Positions 32,249 through 42,099 of a stretch of 64,000 nt of DNA are shown piece after piece. Every line of letters begins with the position of its first letter. The first letter of the stretch is position 1. The notes under the pieces are model-generated. The model worked only from the letters and a program-made list of their open reading frames with translations, was not told the DNA's origin and did not search any database. Position numbers and translations under genes: made by a program. Where the stretch lies: positions 1 through 64,000 of the forward strand of contig NZ_JXSY01000013.1 of NCBI RefSeq assembly GCF_004329715.1, in the 5' to 3' direction. The stretch comes from Bowmanella sp. JS7-9. GTDB lineage: Bacteria > Pseudomonadota > Gammaproteobacteria > Enterobacterales > Alteromonadaceae.

Positions 32249-35200
32249 ATGAGCATCGTAGATATTTCGGTAAAACGTCCAGTCACCATCTGGATGTTTA
32301 CCTTCGCCGTACTACTGTTCGGCTTCGTGTCGCTATCAAAACTGTCGATTAATCTGTTACCCGAGTTGTCATACCCTACCCTGACCATCCGCACCAATTA
32401 CACCGGTGCAGCACCGGGTGAGGTGGAACAGCTGGTATCTAAACCCATTGAAGAAGCCATCGGCGTGGTAAAAGGCGTACGCCGCGTAGAGTCCACCTCA
32501 AAAGCCGGCCAGTCAGACGTGCTGCTGGAATTTGAATGGGGCACGGAAATGGATATGGCCAGCCTGGAAGTTCGTGAAAAGCTGGACATACTGCAACTCC
32601 CTCTGGATGTGGAACGCCCGGTGTTACTGCGTTTCAACCCTAATCTGGATCCTATTATTCGTTTTGGTCTGGGGCAAACCGCCGAAGATGGTGGTGCCAA
32701 AGCCATGGATATGGCTCAGTTAAAGGCCTTGCGTACCTACGCCGAGCAGCAACTTAAAATTAAGTTGGAATCTGTTTCCGGCGTCGCATCGGTGCAAATC
32801 GGTGGAGGTCTGGAAAACGAAATTCAGGTACTGTTTGACCAGCAGCGTATTGGCCAACTGGACATCAGTGCCAACGACATCGTTACCCGCCTGCGTGCTG
32901 AAAACATCAACAGTGCCGGTGGCCGTGTAGAAGATGGCAATCAGGAATATCTGGTGCGCACGCTCAACCAGTTTGAAAGCCTGGATGAAATGCGCGACTT
33001 GTTTATCGCCACCCGTAATGGTCGTCATATTCGCTTAGGTGACATTGCCGACGTGCACGATGCCCACAAAGAGCGCACCTCTGTCACCCGCTTTGAGGGG
33101 CTGGAAGGCATCGAAATTGCCATCTATAAAGAAGGCGATGCCAATACCGTGGAAGTGGCAGAGAACGTCGGCAAACGTTTGCAAGCCATCAATAAAGATT
33201 TGCCGGCGGGTTACAAAATTCAGTTGGTGTATGATCAATCAACTTTTATTGCCAATGCGATCAGCGAAGTAAAATCTGCCGGTATTGTTGGCGGTTTGCT
33301 GGCCATGCTGGTGCTGTATCTGTTCCTGCGTAATATCTGGCCAACCCTGATCATCTCGATCTCCATTCCGGTGTCTATCATCGCCACCTTTAACCTGATG
33401 TATGGTAACGATATCAGCCTGAACATTATGAGTCTCGGTGGTATTGCCCTGGCGATTGGTTTGCTGGTGGATAACAGCATCGTGGTATTGGAAAACATCG
33501 ACCGTCTGAAAAAACGCGGTGTTTCGATTCAAACCGCGGCCAGTGAAGGTACCAAGGAAGTCTCAACGGCCATCGTTGCATCAACCCTGACCACCATTGC
33601 GGTGTTTTTCCCACTGGTGTTTGTGGAAGGGATTGCCGGCCAGTTATTCCGCGATCAGGCGCTGACGGTAACCTTCGCTCTGGCCGCGTCGCTGGTGGTG
33701 GCACTGACCATCATTCCTATGCTGGCAGCCCGTGAAATTGGCCAGCGTAAAAACGCTGAGCCTGACGCCCCCGTTGATTTAGGCAGCCGCTTTACTCTGG
33801 ATAAAAATGTACAGCGTGGCTTTTTTGGCAAGTTGTTTTACTACCTGCGCCGCTTTATCAATGCGATTTTCTGGGCGATTGGTCAGGTGTTTAAATATGT
33901 CTTTATGGCTGTCAGCTTTGTTGTAGTCACGATTGCAGCCTTGATCAGCAAAGCGTTTGGTCTGGTATTCAAACCGTTCGCGGCGCTGTTTAACAAAATT
34001 TATGATGCACTGGAAGGTGTGTACCAAGGTGCCCTCAAACGTGCCATGCAAGCCCGTACCCTGGTATTTGGCGCGATTGTGGGCATCAGTGCCTTGTCGG
34101 TTACGTTACTGCCACAATTAGGCATGGAATTAATCCCGTCCATGGCACAGGGTGAGTTTTATGTGGAAGTCACCTTGCCATCCGGCGCCCGTTTAGAAAA
34201 TACCGATGAGGTGTTAAGTGAACTGGCAGGCTTTACCCAAACATTACCTCAGGTTGCACGTACCTACTCTTTAGCCGGTACAGGTAGCCTGATGAATGCC
34301 AGCCCGGGTCAGGGCGGCGATTTCTGGGGCCGCTTAAATGTGGTGCTTAAGCCTGAACACAAAGATCAAACCACCGCGGTGATTGAAAAAATGCGTGGCT
34401 TCCTGCGCAATCAGGCCGGTATTAACGCCAAATTTGGCGAACCGGCGCTGTTTAGCTTCGCCACGCCGCTGGAAATTGAAATCGTCGGCTATGACCTAAA
34501 CAGTCTGCGCCGCTACGGCGACCAGATGGTGTCATTGCTAGAACAAAATGACCGCTTTGCAGACGTAAAATCCAACCTGCAGGCCGGTCACCCCGAACTG
34601 CGTATCCATTTCGATCATGCCCGTCTGGCGCAGTTAGGTCTGGATGCACCCAGCGTATCTAAACTGATCGCCACCAAAGTTGGCGGTGAAGTAGCGAGTA
34701 AATTCTCACTGGATGACCGCAAAGTCGACATTCTGGTGCGCGCCGATGAAGCCCAGCGTGACTCCAGCAGCGACATTGGCAATATGATTGTTAATCCGGG
34801 TGGATTCCCTGCCGTACCGTTATCGGCGGTGGCTGATATTCAGGCCAGCGTTGGCCCGTCAGAAATCAGCCGCATTGGTCAACAACGTGTGGTCGTGGTG
34901 TCTGCCAATCTCGCCTACGGTGACTTAGGTGAAGCAGCCATTGAAGCCGATGCGCTGGTAAAACGTCTGAATCTGCCGGCCAGCATGTCTGCCCGCGTCG
35001 GTGGTCAGAATGAGGAAATGGAAAGTTCGTTTAACTCACTGTTGTTCGCGCTGGGACTGGCAATTTTCCTGGTCTACATCGTGATGGCGTCGCAGTTTGA
35101 GTCGCTGCTGCATCCGTTCCTGATCCTGTTCACTGTGCCGCTGGCCTGTGCCGGGTCGATTTACGGCTTGTTCCTGACCGGCGCTAATATCTCAGTGATT

Positions 35201-35551
35201 GTGTTTATCGGCCTGATAATGCTGGCGGGGATCGTGGTCAATAACGCGATTGTCCTCATTGACCGCATCAATCAGTTACGTGAACAAGGCATGGATAAAG
35301 CCGAGGCGATTTTCCAGGCTGCCAGTTCACGATTACGTCCGATTCTGATGACGACACTGACCACCACGTTAGGCTTATTACCAATGGCGATGGGCGTCGG
35401 TGAAGGGGCGGAAATTCGTGCGCCGATGGCCATTACCGTTATCTTCGGTCTGATGTTTGCTACCTTGCTGACCCTGTTCCTTATCCCGGTACTGTACAGC
35501 CTGTTTGACCGTAAAGCCTTTGCTGTGGAGGGTGCGTATGAACAAGCTTGA
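32249..35551 (+). CDS. RND multidrug efflux permease 1
   Basis: 1100 aa, about 12 membrane helices with two large periplasmic loops. N terminus SVKRPVTIWMFTFAVLLFG; TM4 carries GGIALAIGLLVDNSIVVLEN (Asp-Asn in place of the AcrB Asp-Asp pair, common in this subfamily). An extended linker of about 80 residues rich in aromatic and hydrophobic residues (around 520-600) joins the two halves and makes it longer than AcrB (1049 aa). The C-terminal half has GLIMLAGIVVNNAIVLIDR and RLRPILMTTLTTTLGLLP. Driven by proton or cation gradient; substrate unknown. Confidence 0.93.
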   Translation: MSIVDISVKRPVTIWMFTFAVLLFGFVSLSKLSINLLPELSYPTLTIRTNYTGAAPGEVEQLVSKPIEEAIGVVKGVRRVESTSKAGQSDVLLEFEWGTEMDMASLEVREKLDILQLPLDVERPVLLRFNPNLDPIIRFGLGQTAEDGGAKAMDMAQLKALRTYAEQQLKIKLESVSGVASVQIGGGLENEIQVLFDQQRIGQLDISANDIVTRLRAENINSAGGRVEDGNQEYLVRTLNQFESLDEMRDLFIATRNGRHIRLGDIADVHDAHKERTSVTRFEGLEGIEIAIYKEGDANTVEVAENVGKRLQAINKDLPAGYKIQLVYDQSTFIANAISEVKSAGIVGGLLAMLVLYLFLRNIWPTLIISISIPVSIIATFNLMYGNDISLNIMSLGGIALAIGLLVDNSIVVLENIDRLKKRGVSIQTAASEGTKEVSTAIVASTLTTIAVFFPLVFVEGIAGQLFRDQALTVTFALAASLVVALTIIPMLAAREIGQRKNAEPDAPVDLGSRFTLDKNVQRGFFGKLFYYLRRFINAIFWAIGQVFKYVFMAVSFVVVTIAALISKAFGLVFKPFAALFNKIYDALEGVYQGALKRAMQARTLVFGAIVGISALSVTLLPQLGMELIPSMAQGEFYVEVTLPSGARLENTDEVLSELAGFTQTLPQVARTYSLAGTGSLMNASPGQGGDFWGRLNVVLKPEHKDQTTAVIEKMRGFLRNQAGINAKFGEPALFSFATPLEIEIVGYDLNSLRRYGDQMVSLLEQNDRFADVKSNLQAGHPELRIHFDHARLAQLGLDAPSVSKLIATKVGGEVASKFSLDDRKVDILVRADEAQRDSSSDIGNMIVNPGGFPAVPLSAVADIQASVGPSEISRIGQQRVVVVSANLAYGDLGEAAIEADALVKRLNLPASMSARVGGQNEEMESSFNSLLFALGLAIFLVYIVMASQFESLLHPFLILFTVPLACAGSIYGLFLTGANISVIVFIGLIMLAGIVVNNAIVLIDRINQLREQGMDKAEAIFQAASSRLRPILMTTLTTTLGLLPMAMGVGEGAEIRAPMAITVIFGLMFATLLTLFLIPVLYSLFDRKAFAVEGAYEQA

Positions 35552-38500
35552 GTCTGTTAGCGCCGGGCTGGCCACGTTCGCCCTGCGCCGCCCTGTTACC
35601 ATCGGCATGCTGTTTTTCTCACTGCTATTGCTCGGCATTGCGGCCAGCCGCCTGTTGCCACTGGAAAAATTTCCGGCCATCGATGTACCGTTTATTGTGG
35701 TGGTGACCCCCTACCCCAATGCCACCCCGGTGGAAATTGAGAAGATGATCACCAAACCGGTCGAAGAAGCACTGGCGACTATGTCCGGCATAGAGCGGAT
35801 GCAATCGTTCTCATTCGAAGACCGCTCTGAGGTGATGATCGAATTCAAATGGGATGAAAACCTCAAAGCGAAAAGCGTTGAGGCCCGTGAAAAAATCGAT
35901 GCGATCCGCCATTTACTGCCGGATGACGTGCAACGTGTGATGGTTTACAAATGGAACACCTCAGACGAACCCATCGTGCAGTTGCGCGTCTCGTCAGAGA
36001 AAGATCTGTCTAACGCCTACGACCTGCTGGATCGTAACCTGAAAATGCAGCTAGAGCGTGTGCCGGGTGTCGCGCGGGTAGAATTATACGGTGTGGATAA
36101 ACGCCAGATCTCTATCCGCATCGACTCCGAGCGTATGGCGGCTTTGCATGTGAACCCCAACACGCTGGCGCAAACTCTGCGCAACGCCAACTTCTCGATG
36201 ACGGCCGGGCATTTTTTCGATAACAACGAAAAAATCACCATCAACCCGCAGGGTGAATACCGCTCCATCGATGAAATCCGCGAACTGTTTGTGGCCAAAG
36301 GCATTCGTCTGCAGGATGTGGCAGACGTGCGTTTAGAAACGCCGGAGCGCACCGAAGGCCGCCATCTGGATCAAACCTATGCGGTGGGTTTTAACGTCTA
36401 TCGTGAGTCTGGCAGTAATCTGGTCGAGGTCGCGGATCGAGTCATGGCCGTCATTGATGATGCCAAGACCAATCCAACCTTTGATGGCATTAACCTGTTT
36501 GTCATGCGCAATCAGGCCGATAACGTCACCCAATCGCTGAGCGATTTGCTGGATGCCGGTTTAATTGGTGCGCTGTTATCGGTGCTGGTGCTATATGCCT
36601 TCCTGCGTCAGTTCCGCGCCACCCTGATTGTGGTGCTGTCGGTGCCGTTCTCGGTGTGTATCACACTGGGCTTTATGTACTTCTTTGGCTACTCGCTGAA
36701 TATTCTGTCGATGATGGGGCTGCTGCTGGCGGTCGGCATGCTGGTGGATAACGCGGTGGTAGTCACCGAGAGTATTTATCACGAGCGTGAAGGCAACCCG
36801 AATCCCCGTTCTGCGACACTGGCTGGCGTGAGCAAGGTGAGCCTGGCGATGATCGCCGGTACGGCCACCACTGCCATCGTGTTTTTACCGAATATCGTCG
36901 GGGAAAAAATGGAGATCACCATTTTCCTTGAACACGTGGCCATAGCGATTTGTATCTCGTTGTTCGCCTCGTTGCTGATTGCGCAAACGCTGATCCCGTT
37001 ACTGTCGACCAAAATCACCTTCCGCCCCAAAGCCGAGCAAAAGCCATCACGGATGCTGGCCTGGTATAAATCAGCGGTGGAATGGACCTTGTTCTATCAG
37101 TACCGCGCCTTGTTTATCGCGATTTTGCTGGTTGCCGGCACCATTGTGTTACAAGGCATGGTGAAGTCAGATCAGGATGGCGATCACGGTAATAACCGGG
37201 TGTGGCTGAACTACAACATCAACGCCAGTTACTCGCTGGAAGAGGTGGAAAAAACAGTCAGTGCGGTTGAAAAGTACCTGTACGACAACCAGGAAAAATT
37301 CTTTATCACGCAGGTGTATAGCTGGTACACGCCGGGTCAGGCGGTATCGGGTATTTCCCTGCAAAAAGACCTACCCATTCCGCAAGCAGAGTTGCGTGAC
37401 ATGATCCTCAAAGACATGCCCAAACTGCCCCGCGCCAACCCCAGCTTTAAATGGGATGACAGCAACGGTGGCGGCGTGCGCCTGACCCTGCTGGGCACCT
37501 CATCTGACGTACTGATGAAAATCGCCGATAACCTGGTACCCGTTTTGGGCAATATCGAAGGCCTGCAGGACGTACGCACCGATATCGGTGAGAAAAAGTA
37601 CGAACTACAACTGACCATCGACCGCCAAAAAGCCTATCGATTCGGGCTGGATGCACAAACTATTGGTTCAGTGGTGTCCACGGCGCTGCGGGGTTCCAAC
37701 CTGCGTACGTTCCGCAACGATGAGCGTGGTGAAGTCAACATTCGCATGTTGTTTGATGAAAACCTGCAACATTCGGTGGCCTTGCTGAAAAACCTGCCGC
37801 TGACCCGCGTCGGCACCCAGAATGTCACGCTGGATATGGTGGCTAGCCTGACGGTGTCACCCCGTCTGTCGCAGGTTAATCGTTTCTATCGTCAAACGGC
37901 ACTGAGCATCGGCGCCAACCTCAAGGAAGACTTTACCCTGGAGGAAGCGCGTAAGAGCATCGAAAACGTGATGCAACACATTGCCCTGCCCGATGGCTAC
38001 AGCTGGACGCTGGATGGCAGCTTCCGCCGCCAGGAGCAGGCGGAGAACGTGATGCTGACCAATATGTTACTGGCGGTATGCATGATCTATGTTGTGATGG
38101 CGGCACTGTTCGAGTCCATTTTACTGCCCACCGCCGTGATCACCTCACTGGTATTCTCCTTCACCGGGGTATTCCTGGCATTTATTCTGACCGGCACCAA
38201 CATGGGTGTGATGGGAATGATAGGCATGCTGATCCTGATGGGCATAGTGGTGAATAACGGCATTGTGCTGGTCGATCGCACCAATCAGTTGATTGACAGT
38301 GGCATGGATGTACGCACAGCCATCGTACAGGGCTGTTTGGATCGGGTTCGCCCGGTACTGATGACCGTTGGCACCACGGTGCTTGGGCTGGTGCCGCTGG
38401 CCATGGGGGGCACGCAAATCGGTGGCGATGGCCCACCCTATGCGCCAATGGCTATTGCGATTATCGGCGGCCTGATCGTTTCCACGGCAACCAGTTTGTT

Positions 38501-38615
38501 GCTGCTGCCACTGACCTATCTGTTGTTACTGAAGTTACGTCAGAAGACAGCAGGCGTATTGGGCTCGGTACGGCGTACCATTCGTCAACTGCCCGTGATT
38601 GGCACCCCACAGTAA
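35538..38615 (+). CDS. RND multidrug efflux permease 2
   Basis: 1025 aa. The start at 35538 follows GGAGGG and lies 14 bases inside the previous gene, so translation is coupled. Same family as its neighbour but clearly diverged: ALRRPVTIGMLFFSLLLLG, TM4 GLLLAVGMLVDNAVVVTES, C-terminal GMLILMGIVVNNGIVLVDR and VRPVLMTVGTTVLGLVPL. It lacks the long central linker of permease 1. One adaptor with two unequal pumps suggests a heteromeric trimer, as in MdtBC, or two alternative pumps. Confidence 0.93.
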   Translation: MNKLESVSAGLATFALRRPVTIGMLFFSLLLLGIAASRLLPLEKFPAIDVPFIVVVTPYPNATPVEIEKMITKPVEEALATMSGIERMQSFSFEDRSEVMIEFKWDENLKAKSVEAREKIDAIRHLLPDDVQRVMVYKWNTSDEPIVQLRVSSEKDLSNAYDLLDRNLKMQLERVPGVARVELYGVDKRQISIRIDSERMAALHVNPNTLAQTLRNANFSMTAGHFFDNNEKITINPQGEYRSIDEIRELFVAKGIRLQDVADVRLETPERTEGRHLDQTYAVGFNVYRESGSNLVEVADRVMAVIDDAKTNPTFDGINLFVMRNQADNVTQSLSDLLDAGLIGALLSVLVLYAFLRQFRATLIVVLSVPFSVCITLGFMYFFGYSLNILSMMGLLLAVGMLVDNAVVVTESIYHEREGNPNPRSATLAGVSKVSLAMIAGTATTAIVFLPNIVGEKMEITIFLEHVAIAICISLFASLLIAQTLIPLLSTKITFRPKAEQKPSRMLAWYKSAVEWTLFYQYRALFIAILLVAGTIVLQGMVKSDQDGDHGNNRVWLNYNINASYSLEEVEKTVSAVEKYLYDNQEKFFITQVYSWYTPGQAVSGISLQKDLPIPQAELRDMILKDMPKLPRANPSFKWDDSNGGGVRLTLLGTSSDVLMKIADNLVPVLGNIEGLQDVRTDIGEKKYELQLTIDRQKAYRFGLDAQTIGSVVSTALRGSNLRTFRNDERGEVNIRMLFDENLQHSVALLKNLPLTRVGTQNVTLDMVASLTVSPRLSQVNRFYRQTALSIGANLKEDFTLEEARKSIENVMQHIALPDGYSWTLDGSFRRQEQAENVMLTNMLLAVCMIYVVMAALFESILLPTAVITSLVFSFTGVFLAFILTGTNMGVMGMIGMLILMGIVVNNGIVLVDRTNQLIDSGMDVRTAIVQGCLDRVRPVLMTVGTTVLGLVPLAMGGTQIGGDGPPYAPMAIAIIGGLIVSTATSLLLLPLTYLLLLKLRQKTAGVLGSVRRTIRQLPVIGTPQ

Positions 38616-38626
38616 TAAATTAAAAC

Positions 38627-38653
38627 AAGGCCACCATCAGGTGGCCTTTTTGT
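38627..38653 (+). terminator. RND operon terminator
   Basis: AAGGCCACC/GGTGGCCTT with ATCA loop followed by TTTTTGTTT, 11 bp after the second pump gene. Confidence 0.92.
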
Positions 38654-38724
38654 TTAATCCGGTTGTTACAACCCCCTATTTATTACTACGCTTTACCTAT
38701 CTTCCCGCTACCGGAAAACCCAGT

Positions 38725-39783
38725 TTGGATTTGTCGTTCTGGCATCATTTTCAAGAATCTAATTCCGCATTAAATGCCGAAGAAAAGCGTCGCCGTCTGA
38801 CGTTTTATTTTATTTCCTACGTGGGTGGCAGTTTTATGCTGCTATTCGCTATCAATGACTTCAGTAGCCACAACTGGCCGCTCCTGACGATGTTATTTGC
38901 GGGCGCTATTCTGGCGTTTGCCAATGCGGGGCTGTCGAATATCTACCAGCACAAACCGATTTTTTACTACATCGCAGCGGTGCTGGACTCGCTTATTGTA
39001 CTGGGGCTGACATATTCAGGGGGGCATCAGAATACCGGCCTGTACTGGATATTCCCGTTAATACTGATTCAAGTTTTTATTGTCGGCTACAAAATCGGCA
39101 TTGTGTTCGTTGCCCTGACAGTAGCGGGTATGCTGTATCTGATTGCTCATCAGGCAGATATTCCTGCCAGTTACCCGCCTGAGCACCTGAGCCGTTTTTT
39201 TGCGGCGTTTACAGCGTTCATATTTACCGCGTTTATTGGCGAATACTTTTGGCAGCGCAGCCATCATGAGCTCACTAAAGACAATCTGGAAAAGTTGCGT
39301 CAGGCCAATACCGATCCCCTCACCCGCCTGCCCAACCGGCGGTTTTTAGACTCGGTATATTTAGAACGCGCGATGGAAAACCCGGTGGATTATTTCCCGC
39401 TAAGCGCAGTGGTGGTCGATGCAGATCATTTCAAAGCAATTAATGACCAATTTGGCCATGACGTAGGCGATAACGTACTGATTTATCTTACAGAATTAAT
39501 GAAAAACAACATTCGCCAATCGGATCTGGTAGCGCGCACCGGTGGTGAAGAATTTTTGATTTTGTACCCGAAAACTAGCTTAAGCACCGCAGTTAAACTG
39601 GCTGAGAATATCCGTCAGGAAATCGCCAATAAACCCTTCAAGCAAGGTGACATCAGCTTACCGCTTTCTGCCAGTTTTGGCGTAGCAACCGCGCTAACCG
39701 ATACCAACATCAATGCCGCATTAAAACTGGCTGACGAGAATTTGTATCTGGCCAAACAGCGCGGCCGTAATCAGGTGGTGTAA
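38725..39783 (+). CDS. Membrane diguanylate cyclase (GGDEF)
   Basis: 352 aa from a TTG at 38725 preceded by GGAAA. The frame is open earlier, but that would run through the RND terminator. Five or six membrane helices (about residues 25-180) act as the sensor; a short coiled linker follows. The GGDEF domain has DPLTRLPNRRFLD, VVVDADHFKAINDQFGHDVGDNVL and an active-site GGEEF. The RQSD five residues before it is an intact RxxD inhibitory site. It should make c-di-GMP with product inhibition. Monocistronic. Confidence 0.88.
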   Translation: MDLSFWHHFQESNSALNAEEKRRRLTFYFISYVGGSFMLLFAINDFSSHNWPLLTMLFAGAILAFANAGLSNIYQHKPIFYYIAAVLDSLIVLGLTYSGGHQNTGLYWIFPLILIQVFIVGYKIGIVFVALTVAGMLYLIAHQADIPASYPPEHLSRFFAAFTAFIFTAFIGEYFWQRSHHELTKDNLEKLRQANTDPLTRLPNRRFLDSVYLERAMENPVDYFPLSAVVVDADHFKAINDQFGHDVGDNVLIYLTELMKNNIRQSDLVARTGGEEFLILYPKTSLSTAVKLAENIRQEIANKPFKQGDISLPLSASFGVATALTDTNINAALKLADENLYLAKQRGRNQVV

Positions 39784-39786
39784 CCC

Positions 39787-40941
39787 CTACTGGCTGCGTT
39801 TAATACCTTGGTAGGTAAACAACGGCCCAATCAGCTCAAATAAAATCGTCGCCGCCACCGTAACGGTAATCAGCACATCCTGATGCTCGGGAAAATACTG
39901 GCCGGCCAGTAACGCCATGCCCAAGGCCACACCGGCCTGCGGCAAAAGAGACAAACCCAGCCAGGAACGCTGCACATGGCTCAACTCTGTATTTGGCGCA
40001 ATCCATGCCGCAATCACCCGCGACGCAATCCGCAGCAGCACATAGGCCAGCAGAATATCCACCACCAGCCAAACCTGATCCAACGTGGCACTGGCACCGG
40101 CCAGAATAAAAAACAACACCAGTAAGGGCTGCTCGACGAATTCAATATCGTGCAAATGCTCCTGACTTTCCCGGGCGCGGTTAACCACGACCATGCCCAT
40201 CACCATGGCAGACATCAGAAACGACACGTGCAGGTAAAACGCCAACCCGCCGCATAAAAAGATCAGGCCAAGTGACTCCACAAACACGTTATCACGATCA
40301 TCCTTCATGCCCAGCAGATAAACCAATACCAGCCCCATCACAGCCCCCAGAGTTACCGCACCGCCTAATTCCCACAGCAAGGTAAGTAATGGCGAGCCGG
40401 TATCGTTTTGCCCCATCAGGCTCAAACCCGCCATCACCAGTGAGAAGAGAATCAGCCCGGCAGCATCGTCCAGCGCCACAATGCCCTGTAAAAGCCGGGT
40501 AAAACGGTTGTCGATGCCAGTTTGGCGAATTACATCATAGGTGGCGGCAGGATCGGTCGCGGCGGCCAGTACCGCAAAGATCGCCGCCATAGAAAAAGGT
40601 AAACCCAGCCAGTACAACCCAAGGGTAACGATAAAAAACGTGCCCAGCGTGACGCTCAGGGTAATCAGCGTCACACTGCGGGCATATTGCTGCAGGTAGT
40701 CCAGGGTAAGTTTGGTGCCGAGCAAGTAGCCGACAATCAGTAACGTTACCGAGCTGATACTGTCAAACCACAAGGTGGTATGGCCATTTAACGAGTCACC
40801 CGCAAGCTGCCCCACCAACATACCACTTAAGATAAACAGCGACGCCCGGGGAATATTAAATCGACGTGCCAGGGGACTGATCAGCAACGTAATCAGAAAA
40901 AATCCGCCTATCAACATCAACCAGCCAGCTTGTTTGTCCAT
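39787..40941 (-). CDS. CPA2-type cation:proton antiporter
   Basis: 384 aa, about 12 membrane helices. SPLARRFNIPRASLFILSGMLVGQL at the N terminus, AVLAAATDPAATYDVIRQTG (the ion-binding Asp region) and LVMAGLSL/LLVLFFILAGA helices fit the KefB/NhaA-like CPA2 superfamily. No C-terminal RCK domain. It converges with the diguanylate cyclase gene and marks the edge of the conserved chromosome before the integron. Confidence 0.86.
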   Translation of the reverse strand: MDKQAGWLMLIGGFFLITLLISPLARRFNIPRASLFILSGMLVGQLAGDSLNGHTTLWFDSISSVTLLIVGYLLGTKLTLDYLQQYARSVTLITLSVTLGTFFIVTLGLYWLGLPFSMAAIFAVLAAATDPAATYDVIRQTGIDNRFTRLLQGIVALDDAAGLILFSLVMAGLSLMGQNDTGSPLLTLLWELGGAVTLGAVMGLVLVYLLGMKDDRDNVFVESLGLIFLCGGLAFYLHVSFLMSAMVMGMVVVNRARESQEHLHDIEFVEQPLLVLFFILAGASATLDQVWLVVDILLAYVLLRIASRVIAAWIAPNTELSHVQRSWLGLSLLPQAGVALGMALLAGQYFPEHQDVLITVTVAATILFELIGPLFTYQGIKRSQ

Positions 40942-41015
40942 CGGCCCTCCTCATTCACAACCATTAGAGCAGAATGTGCAACAAGGAGGTAGCATCAGGA
41001 TCAAGTATTGTCGGG

Positions 41016-41993
41016 TTACGCCTGCACCAATCGGCTCAACGGGCTTACCACACCATTTGCTCCCTGCTGCAACACGTGGGTATAGATTTGCGTAGTTTTA
41101 ACATCAGAGTGCCCCAACTGCGCCTGTACTGTCCTTATATCAGCGCCACTTTGCAGCAGGTGGGTGGCAAATGAATGCCTGAGCGTATGAGGCGTAACGG
41201 GCTTAACCAAACCCGCAGCTTCTACAGCACGCTTTATCGCTTTACGTACGCCGGTGGGATGAAAATGATGCCGCCTGATTTCTCCGGTTGCAGGGTCCGC
41301 GCTAAGATAATGGGAAGGAAATAAGTATTGCCAGGCAAGTGATTTATTTGCAGAGGGATACTTCTTCGCCAGTGCATGAGGCATCCATACACCTGCATAG
41401 CGTTTATTTTGAATATCCAGTTGCAGATACTCATTCACCTGAATGATTTGGTTTCTGATTAAGGGGACAAGTTCAACTGCCAAAGTAACGATGCGGTGCT
41501 TGTTGCCTTTACCATTCCAAACCCTGACACATTTGTAGTCAAAGTCGATATCCTGAACCCGCAGTTGGACTGCCTCCATACTGCGCAGACCGCTACCATA
41601 CATGAGTGCGGCTATTAAATAGTAACGCTTACTCAATCTGGACATAAGCAACTTTACTTCATCCGGGGTGAGAACAATAGGTAGCTTTGGCTGGCGGCTG
41701 CACTTGGCAAAATTCAGACTCGGCGACAGCTCGTTTTTAATAATATGCTTGTACAGGAATGATAAAGAATTTAGCGCCGTGGCCTGGGTACGTGGTGGCA
41801 CATTGGCGTTTAGAGCTAAATACTCTAAGTATTGCTCTACCTCATTATCCCCCATTGACGCTGGATGGCGTTTCCCATGAAAACAGATAAATGCCGAAAT
41901 CCACTTTAAGTAGGTTGACACCGTCCTGATAGAATAATGCCTAAACAGCATGTACTCCGAGATGTGGTTTAAGAAAGGAGATCTTGAGTTCAT
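41016..41993 (-). CDS. intI: Integron integrase (IntIA-like)
   Basis: 325 aa tyrosine recombinase that inserts and excises gene cassettes at attI and attC. The start at 41993 aligns with V. cholerae IntIA (MKSQFL...); an ATG nine bases earlier is possible. The catalytic residues are visible: Arg in YGSGLRSMEAVQLR, His-x-x-Arg in VTPHTLRHSFATHLL, and the His and nucleophilic Tyr in QLGHSDVKTTQIYTHV. The IntI-specific insert is intact (ATGEIRRHHFHPTGVRKAI region). The frame is undamaged, so it is probably functional. It is transcribed away from the cassettes and carries a LexA box at its start. Confidence 0.96.
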   Translation of the reverse strand: MNSRSPFLNHISEYMLFRHYSIRTVSTYLKWISAFICFHGKRHPASMGDNEVEQYLEYLALNANVPPRTQATALNSLSFLYKHIIKNELSPSLNFAKCSRQPKLPIVLTPDEVKLLMSRLSKRYYLIAALMYGSGLRSMEAVQLRVQDIDFDYKCVRVWNGKGNKHRIVTLAVELVPLIRNQIIQVNEYLQLDIQNKRYAGVWMPHALAKKYPSANKSLAWQYLFPSHYLSADPATGEIRRHHFHPTGVRKAIKRAVEAAGLVKPVTPHTLRHSFATHLLQSGADIRTVQAQLGHSDVKTTQIYTHVLQQGANGVVSPLSRLVQA

Positions 41994-42008
41994 GATCTTC
42001 ATACATGC

Positions 42009-42028
42009 AACTGTACATATATACAGTT
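42009..42028 (-). promoter_or_regulatory. LexA (SOS) box at the integrase start
   Basis: The core CTG-N10-CAG (42011-42026) sits in a 20-bp sequence, AACTG...CAGTT at the ends. On the minus strand its middle is TATATATGTA, close to the E. coli consensus TACTGTATATATATACAGTA. It lies 7-17 bp ahead of the possible intI starts, so LexA bound here would block integrase expression until DNA damage, as known for V. cholerae intIA. Confidence 0.9.
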
Positions 42029-42054
42029 ATAGTAGCATTTCCCCTATATTCAAG

Positions 42055-42079
42055 AAAACGACCCATTGGGTCGTTTTTG
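42055..42079 (+). terminator. Hairpin between intI and the cassette array
   Basis: Ten-bp perfect stem AAAACGACCC/GGGTCGTTTT with ATT loop and a T tail on the plus strand. It would stop transcription coming out from behind intI into the array, or antisense transcription into intI. The same AAAACGACCC string recurs at 42184-42193 near the attI junction. Confidence 0.7.
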
Positions 42080-42099
42080 TCCCGTTGCAAATTGGCAAC

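Noticed and set aside
38599-38724. N-terminal extension of the diguanylate cyclase
   Set aside because: It would run through the RND operon terminator; a TTG at 38725 with GGAAA upstream fits better.
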